Source of the DNA: Nostoc paludosum FACHB-159
Lineage (GTDB): Bacteria; Cyanobacteriota; Cyanobacteriia; Cyanobacteriales; Nostocaceae
Reading direction: 5' to 3'
DNA: 64,000 nucleotides
Assembly (NCBI RefSeq): GCF_014698835.1
Contig: NZ_JACJTU010000034.1
Span: forward strand, 1-64,000
Shown: in pieces, positions 1 through 9,411 of the stretch
How positions within the stretch are numbered: the stretch's first letter is position 1
Layout of the letters: each line of letters opens with the position of its first letter
Made by a program: the position numbers and the translations under genes
The notes under the pieces: generated by a model
The model's input: the letters and a program-made list of their open reading frames with translations, nothing else
Told to the model about the DNA's origin: nothing
Database searches by the model: none

Positions 1-345
1 CCAATACCAATTCAATATTGAAGCCTGATTCCATTAACTCTGTAATGATTTCCGATGCTAACTCTATTTTAGTTTTGTATTTATCTGACTCCTTTAATGT
101 TCCTTTTATCGTTGATATTATCCCCAGGTGTAAATATTTGAAGCACTCATAATTCCTTACTTCTTTAAATAACTCTTTATACTCTGCACAATATTCATCT
201 ACGATCGCAACTGTTGGGTGGGCGTCTCTAGCCAAATGTTTCAGGATTTGTAATTCTACATCCATGCCCTGCTTACCTTCCAGAGTTTTTTCTTTTAATC
301 CTTTTATTAAGAATACTCGGAAAGTGACAGAAGAGGGGTAGTGCT
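1..345 (-). mobile_element. Transposase remnant, IS701-like, internally deleted, runs off window start
   Basis: The minus-strand frame from an ATG at 265 starts MDVELQILKHLA and continues through VDEYCAEYKELFKEV and YECFKYLHLGIIS, which I recognise as the amino end of cyanobacterial IS701-type transposases. It then jumps directly to GTLKESDKYKTKIELASEI, which lies much further along in full-length family members, so a large internal segment, including part of the catalytic region, appears deleted. The frame is still open at base 1. About 27 codons upstream of this ATG (to about 345) also look like IS end sequence. The family assignment is from memory of the motif. The deletion is inferred from the missing middle. 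Confidence 0.55.
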
Positions 346-781
346 TGACTTTTGTTTGTCGGTCTTCCTTGCGATAACGGGGAGAAACTACTTCAATAAT
401 CAACGAAGGACGCACCCCTTCTTCAGATACAACAAACTCAGTATGGTTCTGTTCTTTATTTTGAATTCCAAAAACGACAAAAGTATCTGGACAATGATTT
501 TTCAAATTGGGAATTCCCCATTGAATAATCAAATCGCGGAAGACTCCTGCGGTGGAATCATTGGCGTAACGACGAGTCAGCATATCTTTGGTATCACCCG
601 CCGCATCGTCATGAAAGGTACTATTAGGCAAGTGATATCCTTCTTGTGGATGGAGAAACTCTTCCGAAGTTAAGGGAATTTTTACGTAATCAATACTACC
701 ATCAGGCTGGGTGACAATTTCAGTTCGCCAGCCCCGTTCAGCTAATTCATCTGATAAATTCTGGGATGTCGTGGCTGTCAT
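346..781 (-). pseudogene. Uma2-family (DUF820) protein, amino-terminal part, cut by insertion
   Basis: From an ATG at 781 the minus frame encodes about 145 residues typical of Uma2 proteins, a PD-(D/E)XK nuclease-fold family of unknown role that is very abundant in cyanobacteria. The landmark is LIIEVVSPRYRKEDRQTKVK near residues 126-145. A normal family member continues for about 40 more residues with a Y-x-E-x-G-V motif and a closing strand. Here the sequence changes after KHY into transposase-remnant sequence without a stop, giving an in-frame chimera of at least 260 codons. Function is probably lost, although a hybrid product could be translated. Confidence 0.65.
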
Positions 782-1179
782 TGCTAAGACTGACCTTTTG
801 TTTCTACTGCTGTCAGGCTAACATACTCAATCTGACTTACGAACTTAGCATCAGGGTTCTCGTCTTACCATCTATGTAACTAATTGTTAAAACAGGTTGA
901 ATGCGATCGCTCTGCTAGAATTACCTCAATATAGCTTTATAGCAATCCTATTTAAGTTGTGAAAAATACCAGTGGTGACAATCAACAGTCAACTCTGAAT
1001 CCAAGTTGGTATCATTGGGCAGGACTACCCCAATCAGATAGCGATCGAGTTACGATCTTGTCACAGTTCATTTTTAATTTGAGAAGTCCTATTCCAGAAA
1101 TTTCTGGTTAAAATAGTATATCTGTTCTACTCAACATCTAAACCCACACTCCTGAAAATCCATATACTTAGAGGCTCTA
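782..1179. other. Intergenic region with recA promoter
   Basis: About 400 bases separate the divergent Uma2 remnant and recA. I see a HIP1 site near 903-910, no open frame of note, and a LexA-like box at 1115-1128. The stretch from about 1100 to 1180 presumably carries the recA promoter and leader. I see no RNA gene here. Confidence 0.6.
1115..1128 (+). promoter_or_regulatory. Candidate LexA box upstream of recA
   Basis: AGTATATCTGTTCT matches the cyanobacterial LexA consensus RGTACNNNDGTWCB at every specified position except the fifth (T for C). It lies 52 bases upstream of the recA ATG, a sensible place for an operator overlapping the promoter. SOS-type control of recA by LexA has been proposed for Anabaena-type cyanobacteria. 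That this site is functional is inference. Confidence 0.5.
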
Positions 1180-2259
1180 ATGGCTATCAATACCGATACT
1201 TCTGGCAAGCAAAAAGCGTTAAATATAGTACTCAACCAGATTGAGCGCAGCTTCGGTAAAGGAGCAATCATGCGCCTGGGGGATGCTACCCGGATGCGGG
1301 TGGAGACAATTTCCAGCGGGGCACTGACCTTGGATTTGGCATTGGGAGGCGGTTTACCCAAAGGGAGGGTAATTGAGATTTATGGGCCGGAAAGTTCCGG
1401 GAAAACCACAGTAGCCTTACATGCGCTCGCGGAAGTGCAAAGAGAAGGTGGCATTGCTGCGTTTGTTGATGCCGAACATGCCCTTGACCCCACCTACGCT
1501 GCGGCATTAGGTGTAGATATTGACAATTTGCTGGTTTCCCAACCTGATACAGGAGAAGCCGCCTTGGAAATTGTCGATCAGCTGGTTCGTTCTGCTGCGG
1601 TTGATATTGTAGTTATTGACTCGGTAGCAGCATTAGTTCCCCGCGCTGAAATTGAAGGCGATATGGGTGATGCTCACGTTGGTCTCCAAGCGAGGTTAAT
1701 GAGCCAAGCTTTGCGTAAAATTACTGGCAATATTGGTAAATCTGGTTGCACAGTGATTTTCATTAACCAGTTGCGGCAAAAAATCGGTGTTACCTACGGA
1801 AGTCCAGAAACCACAACTGGCGGTAATGCATTGAAGTTTTATGCTTCTGTACGCTTGGATATTCGTCGGATTCAAACCTTGAAAAAAGGTACAGATGAAT
1901 TTGGTAACCGCGTCAAAGTCAAAGTTGCGAAAAATAAAGTAGCGCCACCTTTTAGAGTTGCGGAATTTGACATTATTTTTGGTAAAGGTATTTCTATCCT
2001 GGGTTGCCTTGTGGATTTGGCAGAAGAAACTGGCATCATTATTCGCAAAGGAGCTTGGTACAGCTACAACGGCGATAACATCTCTCAAGGACGAGACAAT
2101 GCCATTAAGTATCTAGAAGAAAAGCCAGAATTTGCTGAACAAATTAAGCAACTAGTACGGGAAAAACTAGATAAAGGTGCTGTTGTTTCTGCTAACTCTG
2201 TATCAAAGTCTAATGAAGATGAAGATGAAGATGAAATTGAATTAGAGGAAGAAGAATAA
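1180..2259 (+). CDS. recA: Recombinase RecA
   Basis: RecA forms ATP-dependent filaments on single-stranded DNA, catalyses strand exchange in homologous recombination and stimulates LexA self-cleavage. The 359-residue length is normal for cyanobacteria. Walker A GPESSGKT is at residues 69-76, the Walker B strand VVIDSVAAL is near 140-148, and a stretch of MSQALRKIT followed by INQLRQKIG matches the L1/L2 region. The carboxyl end is strongly acidic (runs of D and E over the last 17 residues), a known autoregulatory feature of RecA. The gene stands alone, with a LexA-like box upstream and a palindromic repeat 60 bases downstream. Confidence 0.98.
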   Translation: MAINTDTSGKQKALNIVLNQIERSFGKGAIMRLGDATRMRVETISSGALTLDLALGGGLPKGRVIEIYGPESSGKTTVALHALAEVQREGGIAAFVDAEHALDPTYAAALGVDIDNLLVSQPDTGEAALEIVDQLVRSAAVDIVVIDSVAALVPRAEIEGDMGDAHVGLQARLMSQALRKITGNIGKSGCTVIFINQLRQKIGVTYGSPETTTGGNALKFYASVRLDIRRIQTLKKGTDEFGNRVKVKVAKNKVAPPFRVAEFDIIFGKGISILGCLVDLAEETGIIIRKGAWYSYNGDNISQGRDNAIKYLEEKPEFAEQIKQLVREKLDKGAVVSANSVSKSNEDEDEDEIELEEEE

Positions 2260-2320
2260 GCAATTTTGGCCTAAATGATTTCATGTATGAAAACAATTCT
2301 GCATGATATCAAAACTCTTG

Positions 2321-2348
2321 TAGAGACGCTGCAATTGCAACGTCTCTA
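2321..2348. repeat. Palindromic repeat, possible terminator of recA
   Basis: A 28-base near-perfect palindrome: TAGAGACG pairs with CGTCTCTA, with GCAATTGC at the centre and one mismatched pair. It sits 60 bases after the recA stop and is followed by AT-rich DNA without a strong T run. A related palindrome lies at 26573-26601, so it looks like a dispersed element as well as a possible terminator. Confidence 0.65.
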
Positions 2349-2477
2349 AATATAATAAATTCATAACTAAAATTGGGCAATAGCGCAATTTTCAATTATA
2401 TGGTGCGTTATGAAGAGACATAAGGCACCTTTTACATAATAGTAATACGTTACCCTTGCTGTTTGCTTTTGAATTTT

Positions 2478-3212
2478 TTAGCTAGGATTATACGGTTTTT
2501 GTCTGCTAAAAAGACGGTCTAAAATTTCTGACTTCTGTTCTGAACTGAAGTTTTCATACCAATGGTCAATTTTATCAGCTAGTCCGGAATTTCTGAAAAT
2601 CTCTAAATTGTCATTTGGGCTGTCAATTAGAATTTTTGGTCGATCGCGAGGATAAGTCAGTATTTCTGCTTTGCTATCGCTCTTTCGATTCATCAGCTGC
2701 ATCAATAACTCTATTGCTACAGTTGGTAGAACGCGGCACTTATCCTCGACAAAAAAACTAAAACTTAGGCTACCTAAACGAATGCGATCGCCATCTTTGA
2801 GTTTGATCGGTTCAACAGCACGTTGCTCATTCACAAATGAGCCGTTGGTACTGTTAAAATCAATCAAGTAGAAGCCTTCCTCCTCAATATGTTGAATCGC
2901 AGCGTGGCGACGAGACATATAACTATCAGGAACGCAAATGCCACTGCTGCGACCACGACCTATTGTCCAGATCTGCTGTGGTTGTCGTAAACTTTGGGTC
3001 TGATTGTCGCACAAATTAGTCATCAAATAAACGGCAGCAGTATCGACTATCCCGTTTACATAATATGTTTTCACCCTCTTCAACGAGGGTTGATATAGGT
3101 TTTCTAGCTGAAGAATCTCGTCTAAGAGACCGCTGTGGTGTTCATATAATTTCAGAAATACTTGATATAAAGTTAATCTCCGTTCTATTTCCGTTTGTGC
3201 AAAGTCAGCCAT
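2478..3212 (-). CDS. FHA-domain protein
   Basis: A 244-residue protein with one forkhead-associated domain at about residues 78-156. Its hallmarks are the conserved G-R at 85-86, S100-R-R-H103 and N120-S-T-N-G124, the residues that bind phosphothreonine peptides. The amino third is helical with no recognised family, and the carboxyl part (160-244) has no domain I know. FHA proteins read the output of Ser/Thr kinases, and a eukaryotic-type kinase is the next gene upstream on the same strand (3817-5403), so a functional link is likely. The 600-base gap suggests separate promoters. Cytosolic: no signal peptide or membrane segment is visible. Confidence 0.9.
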   Translation of the reverse strand: MADFAQTEIERRLTLYQVFLKLYEHHSGLLDEILQLENLYQPSLKRVKTYYVNGIVDTAAVYLMTNLCDNQTQSLRQPQQIWTIGRGRSSGICVPDSYMSRRHAAIQHIEEEGFYLIDFNSTNGSFVNEQRAVEPIKLKDGDRIRLGSLSFSFFVEDKCRVLPTVAIELLMQLMNRKSDSKAEILTYPRDRPKILIDSPNDNLEIFRNSGLADKIDHWYENFSSEQKSEILDRLFSRQKPYNPS

Positions 3213-3816
3213 GATATATAAACCTTCTATGACCTGATTTCGGTTGTGAATATTTTGCTTCAGCCTACAATCAGGGATAATTGTTTTTTAATTTCCGCTG
3301 CCATCTCAGAAGTTGATTGGCTTAGGAGGGTTAAATTTGGCAAATTCTGGGTGTGAAATTCCCTGTTGTTTATAGCCATAAAAATTATGGCAATCTTTAT
3401 AAAAAATTATGTGATGCTTTATTTTTTATTGTAAATAATACTTTGTTATTTTTAACAGATAAAAACTATAAAGATTTCATGAAGATTGATAAAATGCCTA
3501 CGTATTTTTACGCGGTAATTTTATTTAAAAAACTGCGATTACAAATACGTTAAAAAATCCCATTTTTAGGTAAAATTTACAGCATATTTTATCTCAATGA
3601 GGTACACAATGAGTGGGAAAACATCGTACAATATTTATTATATTAAAATGTTTATTTCACTTACTTGTAAAGTACTGTAGAAAGTTTTTCACAGCAATTG
3701 TGCCACTAATAAGGAAATACCGTTAAGTTAAAGATTATTTATGAATATTTGATGCGATCGCAAAAGTTTCTTTAACTGGAAGCCCCTAACTTCTGTAGTG
3801 AATGCGAACTTTCAAA
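3213..3816. other. AT-rich intergenic region
   Basis: About 600 bases, very AT-rich, with a HIP1-like site near 3753. A 66-codon open frame at 3353-3553 has no ribosome site and no recognisable sequence, and I do not regard it as a gene. It presumably holds the promoter of the FHA gene. Confidence 0.5.
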
Positions 3817-5403
3817 TCACAATAAGCCTCGTTTGCCGTTGGGGCGCACGGTCATCCAATTTGTTTTTGCTAGTGCTAGCTGTTCATCAGAAATTTTGGC
3901 ATTTGTGAGATTGGCACCACATAAATTAGCTCCTCGGAGGTTGGCATTGGTGAGATAAGCATGGCTGAGGTCTGCACCTCGTAGGTCTGCCCCTTCTAGA
4001 TCGGTATGGTTAAAGTATGCTTTGCTCAAATTAGCATCTTTGAGATTAGCTCTAGTGAGACTTGCTCTGCCAAAGTCACTGTTGTGGAGATTAGCTCCTT
4101 GGAGATTGGTTTTTTGTAATTGAGCCGAATGAAAATTTGTTCCTGATAAGTCAGCACCTTGCAGGTTTAGCAAACTTAAGTTGTGTAGGGCAAAATCCCG
4201 TCTTCCTTTGATATAGGCTGTTAGTAAACTTTGGGTATCTAATTTGCGCTCAACTTTAGAATTTGGAATTTGGGAACCATTACTGTTGCTGTTAGCGAAA
4301 GTTGTTGATTTGCCGATTCCAGCGGCTTCAGCCTTGGCTCGTCTAGCACGAATTGCTGCTGCTACCTGTGCTACTCCTGCGCTAGTAACAGCTGGAGAAG
4401 CATTGCTACATAAAACAGCAGAATCTTCCATACGGTTGTATGTTCGCCCTTTAACTCCAGCATCGGGAGATTTAGCCAGCAACCCCTGTGCTAAACTATC
4501 TAAGTATGGTTCTATCTCTAAGGCTCTGAGAACGTCTGCTGCTGATTGATAACGATTACGTACTGATACATCTAACATTTTCCGCAATACGTTGGTCAAG
4601 TGGTCGCTCACTTGCACTAGCTGTTCCCACATCATCTCGCCAGTTGTGGGATTGTAATCTAAATCTTTAGGAGTTTTACTAGTTAGCAAATAAATACATG
4701 TCACGCCCAGTGCGTAGATATCACTAGCATAGACTGGACGCATGGCCATTTGTTCTGGAGGTGCAAAACCAGGAGTACCAATAGCATATGCAGTTAACGC
4801 CGTCTGTCCCGATTGAGTCGCTGCACCTTGAGTAACTTGATTTTTGACAGCACCAAAGTCAATGAGTACCATTCTGGCATCTTGACTGCGGCGAATTAAG
4901 TTAGCTGGCTTGATATCTCGGTGAATTACCTTTTGCTCGTGGATGTATTGCAGCAATGGCAAAATCTCACTCAAGAATTGCTTGACTCCAGTTTCGGTTA
5001 ATACACCGTTGAGTTTCACCTCTTCTTGCAAGGTATCACCGCTGATGTATTCTTGAACTAAGTAAAATTGTTCGTGTTCTTCAAAATAGTCCAGCAATCG
5101 TGGTACTTGGGGATGATTGCCTATCTTACCTAGAGTTTTGGCTTCTCGCTCAAAGAGTTCTCTGGCCATCTGTAAAACATGTGGCGAGTTGCCAGAGGGT
5201 CGTAGTTGCTTGATTACACAACTAGGTTCTCCTGGTAAAACTCGATCCTGGGCTAGGAAAGTTGCTCCAAAGCCACCTTGGCCTAATGGCTTGACTACCT
5301 GATAGCGATCGCGCAACAGTAGTCGCGAGCCACAAGACTGACACCTTTGGCTATTTACCAAATTTTCTGGATTGCGACAGGTAGGATTTAAGCAGTAGCT
5401 CAT
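3817..5403 (-). CDS. Ser/Thr protein kinase with zinc ribbon and pentapeptide repeats (SpkB-like)
   Basis: 528 residues. The amino end has four cysteines (C4, C9, C21, C24) in a zinc-ribbon arrangement. The kinase domain follows at about 34-295, with glycine loop GQGGFG 41-46, ATP lysine K65, catalytic HRD 161-163, DFG 182-184 and a GTPGFAPPEQ activation-segment end. The carboxyl part (about 395-510) holds pentapeptide repeats of the A(D/N)LxG type, which form a right-handed beta helix. The same architecture occurs in Synechocystis SpkB, a kinase with an essential amino-terminal cysteine motif. All catalytic residues are present, so it should be active. Substrates are unknown, and the downstream FHA protein is a candidate partner. 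Confidence 0.93.
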   Translation of the reverse strand: MSYCLNPTCRNPENLVNSQRCQSCGSRLLLRDRYQVVKPLGQGGFGATFLAQDRVLPGEPSCVIKQLRPSGNSPHVLQMARELFEREAKTLGKIGNHPQVPRLLDYFEEHEQFYLVQEYISGDTLQEEVKLNGVLTETGVKQFLSEILPLLQYIHEQKVIHRDIKPANLIRRSQDARMVLIDFGAVKNQVTQGAATQSGQTALTAYAIGTPGFAPPEQMAMRPVYASDIYALGVTCIYLLTSKTPKDLDYNPTTGEMMWEQLVQVSDHLTNVLRKMLDVSVRNRYQSAADVLRALEIEPYLDSLAQGLLAKSPDAGVKGRTYNRMEDSAVLCSNASPAVTSAGVAQVAAAIRARRAKAEAAGIGKSTTFANSNSNGSQIPNSKVERKLDTQSLLTAYIKGRRDFALHNLSLLNLQGADLSGTNFHSAQLQKTNLQGANLHNSDFGRASLTRANLKDANLSKAYFNHTDLEGADLRGADLSHAYLTNANLRGANLCGANLTNAKISDEQLALAKTNWMTVRPNGKRGLL

Positions 5404-5696
5404 GCACTGTCAACTCGCTGCACGAAGAATCATAGGGAGTTTTTTATACTCTCCTTCAATTATTTAGATCTTAATCAAGACTTACCAGGTAATTTTTGCT
5501 GGAAATCCTTTGAAGAGTTTCTAAAGTTTAAATAAGATTACGTACAGCGATCGCTAAAACAAAATTCTTTATTATACCTACATTCTTACATAATACTTGA
5601 ATAGCTTTATACTAATTTGTATTTGAGAATGTCTAATTTTAGATGATGCTATGTATAGCCTTGTTTTGCGCGAAATATACTATATAATGTGTGGTT

Positions 5697-5905
5697 AATT
5701 AGTTTTTTTCCAACATCTGTGCAGAAAGCGGGAAAGCTTCCTCTATGCTTACTAAAGTCTTAAAGAGCAGTCTTTAGCCAGATGCCATATTAGAGTATTG
5801 GAGGGCAGTGCCCAACACCAGTTGTGGGAAAACACGCCAGTTACTCGACTTGGGGAAACCCCAAGACTGAACTGGCTCTCCTACAGAAAATCCTGTAGGA
5901 TTTTG
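5697..5905 (+). ncRNA. Candidate small RNA or structured repeat between kinase and terpene-synthase genes
   Basis: In the 550-base spacer between two minus-strand genes (5404-5957) the plus strand has a good promoter shape: TTGTTT near 5662, then 16 bases later TATAAT near 5684-5689. About 150 bases downstream come a long stem (5836-5876, arms GCCAGTT/AACTGGC enclosing CTTGGGG-AAA-CCCCAAG) and a second hairpin (5879-5900, TCCTACAG/CTGTAGGA) followed by TTTT, which looks like an intrinsic terminator. I do not recognise an Rfam family. Sequences resembling the stems occur as dispersed repeats in Nostocales, so a repeat is the main alternative. Confidence 0.35.
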
Positions 5906-5957
5906 GATGCCCATATTGGAGACAATTTAGGATCGGCTCCATTAGTTGAAGAAACTA

Positions 5958-6788
5958 TTAGCTAGCTTTCATGTTCACACCAATCAGCTGTTCAAGAAGT
6001 GCTAAAACATCGCTGCGGCTGAGTTTTTCTTTACCATTAGCCAGGGCATCAAGGGTTCCATGTGCCAAGGTCAAGGGAATTTGGCAAAAGTCTAAGGCTG
6101 GGCCTGTGGGAAGATTTTTGGTGTAAGCTTCTGCCAAGCCTAGATTGCGCCGCGCATACTCTTGCATATTTGCTGCATTCCAACCTTCTGGAAAAAAGTC
6201 TACCCCACGTCTGAGATCTTCAGTATGATTACGCAGAATATTAACTGCTTGTAAACTCCGGCCAAACCCAATGGCTTGGGTACGATTTGTTTGTGTTCCA
6301 TCGTACCAAGTCCATAAGTCCGAAAGTAATAATCCCACTGTACCTGCAACCGCAAAGGTATAACGGTCTAAATCAGATTCGGTGTAAATTTTCCAGTTGA
6401 TTTCTGCCCAGTAAGCCATCCGGTCTGCCATTGCAGCAGTGGCATCCCAAATTCGAGGTGCAATGGTTTCAGGTGCTAGCAGCGACCATTCTCGAATTCT
6501 AAGAGTAACTTCTTCTAAGGAATTCTCATACTCACTAAATCCTGCTTTGAAGGCGTCTAGCGCGAAGCCATCAACTCCTGCCTGTAATGTCAGACTGATT
6601 GTGCGTAAGAGTTTTGCCTTAGTAGGGTTGTCTAGTTCTGGATGATCTTCAATTTCATCAATAGCACGCATACACAAATATGCTGATGCTACTGCTTCTT
6701 GCAATCCTGGCGGTAAAAGACTAATTGGAATATAAAAAGTTCGGCTAGTTTCTTTAAGGATTTGCAGAGCATCTCTACGTAAATTCAT
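5958..6788 (-). CDS. Squalene/phytoene synthase family protein
   Basis: The family condenses two prenyl diphosphates head to head (farnesyl to squalene, or geranylgeranyl to phytoene). The first aspartate-rich motif is D44-E-I-E-D48. The second region, NILRNHTEDLRRG, keeps ED at 190-191 but has N at 187 where an aspartate is usual, so the chemistry may differ from the standard enzymes. I chose the ATG at 6788 because GGGAG lies seven bases upstream. A start at 6821 would add 11 residues without a clear ribosome site. At about 276 residues it is close to HpnC/HpnD and dehydrosqualene synthases. The exact product cannot be read from sequence. Confidence 0.85.
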   Translation of the reverse strand: MNLRRDALQILKETSRTFYIPISLLPPGLQEAVASAYLCMRAIDEIEDHPELDNPTKAKLLRTISLTLQAGVDGFALDAFKAGFSEYENSLEEVTLRIREWSLLAPETIAPRIWDATAAMADRMAYWAEINWKIYTESDLDRYTFAVAGTVGLLLSDLWTWYDGTQTNRTQAIGFGRSLQAVNILRNHTEDLRRGVDFFPEGWNAANMQEYARRNLGLAEAYTKNLPTGPALDFCQIPLTLAHGTLDALANGKEKLSRSDVLALLEQLIGVNMKAS

Positions 6789-7863
6789 GTTTTCACTCCC
6801 CGCTTGATTTTTACACCACATGAAGTTTGCAGTTTTTTGATGATACTGGATATAGTTTTGACTAAACTTTAAAAACTATAGACTATAAGATACGCTAGTA
6901 TTTCATCTGAAAATTAATAGTTTTTGGTGTTGCAATTAACAAAACTCTCAAATTTATTAAAGTCTAGTCTAGTATATAGGGTTTTGGTTGCAAAAAAGGT
7001 TCAGGTATAGTTCTATATAGACATCATGAAGTTTTTAGCGTAAATATAAACAATCATGCTAAGCACTAAAAGATTAAGTGGGAATCGCTACTAAAGTTTC
7101 TTGTGTTTGTACAGCTTTGATACCTCAACTTACTAGTTTATTTTTCTCAATTAGATATGCAGTGGCGTCAGCATAAAAAACGAGTACTATCTTCTGGTAT
7201 CAGGCTTAACATTATCTCTCCTGATAATTAATTAGTTTTATTTATAATTATTTACAAGCAAGTTATAAATAAAACTGTATAGCTGAATACAGTTAAAGTC
7301 GCAATAACAACTACTTGGCACTACCGTCTGAGAGCATCGAGGGTATTTAATTTCAAAATTCATTGGTCTTAAAAGTGTTGCGATCGCACTGTAGATTTTT
7401 TAAATAGCTGTATTATTTAATCATAAATAATATAAGTAGATAAAAACTCCTAGCTGGCAATGAATTATAAAATAAGCTTATAAATTAAGCAGCATAGACC
7501 AACCAAAATTAGCTACACAGACTCAAATATACTGAGTGTTTGATTCTTTACAAAAACAATTTTTATTGGGAAGATTAGTGCTTAGAGGTTAATTTACCCT
7601 AAATCTGCGTTAATTTAACTACTCATAGTTTGTATATATAATTACAATTATTATTGGGAATAATAGCAACTTTAGATACCTTTAGATGCAAAAGTTACTT
7701 TGCCAAAGAGTTATGGTGGATTAAATTAGAGGCATACTGGAGCGATCACTGTTTATAAGTAGTTTTTGGTACTAAGAAATAGAGTATATTTACTGAATAA
7801 TAATAAAAAAGGTGGGTGAATATCCCACTTCAGAAAACATTTGTGAATGTTTAATGAAACTTT
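6789..7863. other. Long AT-rich intergenic region
   Basis: More than 1 kb with no convincing open frame on either strand. It contains a HIP1 site near 7381 and an isolated GTA-N8-TAC sequence at 7632-7645 with no gene downstream in the right direction. No tRNA, hairpin array or clear terminator was seen. Part of it must carry the promoter of the terpene-synthase-family gene. Confidence 0.5.
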
Positions 7864-9411
7864 TTACTTATCTTCCGCTGCTGCCAACCCATTAATCGCT
7901 GGGCCATTAATTACTCTTCCCTGAGTATCAAACCGCGAACCGTGACAGGGACAATCCCAGGTTTTTTCTGAGGAATTCCAGGCGACGATACAATTGAGGT
8001 GAGTACAGATTGCTGAATGTTGGTGTAGTGTGCCGTTTTCGTCTCGATAAGCTGCGACTTTTGTCAAACCACGCCGTACCACTGCACCCGTATCGGGGGC
8101 GAGTTTTTCCACAGAATCAATATCTCCTGGTGTCACCCAATTTAAATATTGGCTAGCAACGTTGAGATTTTCAGAGATAAAATCGCTTACTCCTCCGATT
8201 CTCACACGCGACGGGTCATAAAGCTCTGCCCAGGTATTTTTTCGTCCTAAAATCAAATCAGTTAACAGTATACCTGCAATTGTACCGTGGGTCATGCCTA
8301 TGCCTGTATCACCGGTGACAATGTAAACGTTTTGTTCATCAAAGGGATTTTTGCCTATGTAAGCAATACCATCATCAGAATTCATTACCTGACCTGACCA
8401 ACGAAATAAAACTTCCTGTACCATCGGAAAACGTTCTTGCGTCCATGTCTGGAGTTTGGCATACCGGGCATTGGCGTCGTCTGCTTGTCCAGTTTTATGG
8501 TCTTCACCGCCAACTATTAATACATCGTACTCAGAATCGAGTTTCTGTAATCTTACGTAGTGGTAAGGGTCGAGGGTATCCCAATAAAGGGCTTTGTAAA
8601 CTGAATCGTGAGGGACTTTCAGACCGATGACAAAAGTCATGTATGGAGCCTGCTTAAAGTGCATAGTAGCTAAATTACTGATGGGCGAATTGGTTGCTAC
8701 TACCACAGCGTCGGCTGTGACAACTTGACCACTGCTGGTTTCAACGCGGGCGGGTAAACCACCTTTGATTTTTTCTACGTGGGTTCTGGTAAAAATTCGG
8801 CCACCACGACGTTGAATGGCTTCTGCAAGTCCGGCGAGATACTTCAGGGGGTCGAATTGCCCTTGTTGGGGAAAGCGTAGACATACACCTGTATCAAAAT
8901 CAGTTAATGGTGCTTTTTTGAGAATTTCTACATTAGTGAGTCCGACTCGGTGTGCAGCTTCTAACTCTTGCTGAATTTCATCCAATGAGTTCACATCCGG
9001 TGGAAACAAATAGCCATCAAGCCGCTCAAAATCGCAGTTAATATTTTCTTGGGTAGCGATCGCTTCTATAGTATTAATTGCTGTTGTATGACTTTGGGCA
9101 ATAAGTTTTGCGCCTTCTTTACCGTGTATTTGCTCAAGTTCGTAGTAACGTTCGGTTAGTACATTTGATAGGTGTGCTGTTGTCCGTGCAGTTTGGCCGC
9201 CACCAATCACACCATCATCCAGCACGACTACAGACTTACCTTGGCGGGTTAAAATATAAGCAGTTGACATCCCCGCTATGCCAGCACCCACGACGCACAC
9301 ATCTGCATAAATATTTTCTGTAAGCGCGGCTTGTTCTGGAACTTTTGCGCTTGCCATCCAAATAGAAATAGTTTTACCAGAGTCGTTTTGCATTTTTTTG
9401 TAGAGTCTCAT
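7864..9411 (-). CDS. FAD-dependent oxidoreductase with carboxyl-terminal Rieske 2Fe-2S domain
   Basis: 515 residues. A DAO-type FAD fold starts with the dinucleotide motif G42-A-G-I-A-G47, after about 35 residues that carry no evident signal peptide. The last 60 residues form a Rieske domain with C469-x-H471 and C487-x-x-H490 binding a 2Fe-2S cluster. Proteins of this fused design are widespread in cyanobacteria and are annotated as FAD-dependent oxidoreductase/Rieske proteins. Substrate and electron partner are unknown. The gene is monocistronic, flanked by about 1 kb of spacer on one side and about 800 bases on the other. Confidence 0.92.
   Translation of the reverse strand: MRLYKKMQNDSGKTISIWMASAKVPEQAALTENIYADVCVVGAGIAGMSTAYILTRQGKSVVVLDDGVIGGGQTARTTAHLSNVLTERYYELEQIHGKEGAKLIAQSHTTAINTIEAIATQENINCDFERLDGYLFPPDVNSLDEIQQELEAAHRVGLTNVEILKKAPLTDFDTGVCLRFPQQGQFDPLKYLAGLAEAIQRRGGRIFTRTHVEKIKGGLPARVETSSGQVVTADAVVVATNSPISNLATMHFKQAPYMTFVIGLKVPHDSVYKALYWDTLDPYHYVRLQKLDSEYDVLIVGGEDHKTGQADDANARYAKLQTWTQERFPMVQEVLFRWSGQVMNSDDGIAYIGKNPFDEQNVYIVTGDTGIGMTHGTIAGILLTDLILGRKNTWAELYDPSRVRIGGVSDFISENLNVASQYLNWVTPGDIDSVEKLAPDTGAVVRRGLTKVAAYRDENGTLHQHSAICTHLNCIVAWNSSEKTWDCPCHGSRFDTQGRVINGPAINGLAAAEDK

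Noticed and set aside
3353-3553. 66-codon frame
   Set aside because: Very AT-rich, no ribosome site, no family resemblance.
7632-7645. NtcA-type site GTA-N8-TAC
   Set aside because: Lies in a long AT-rich spacer with no gene downstream in the plus direction and no good -10; chance match likely.
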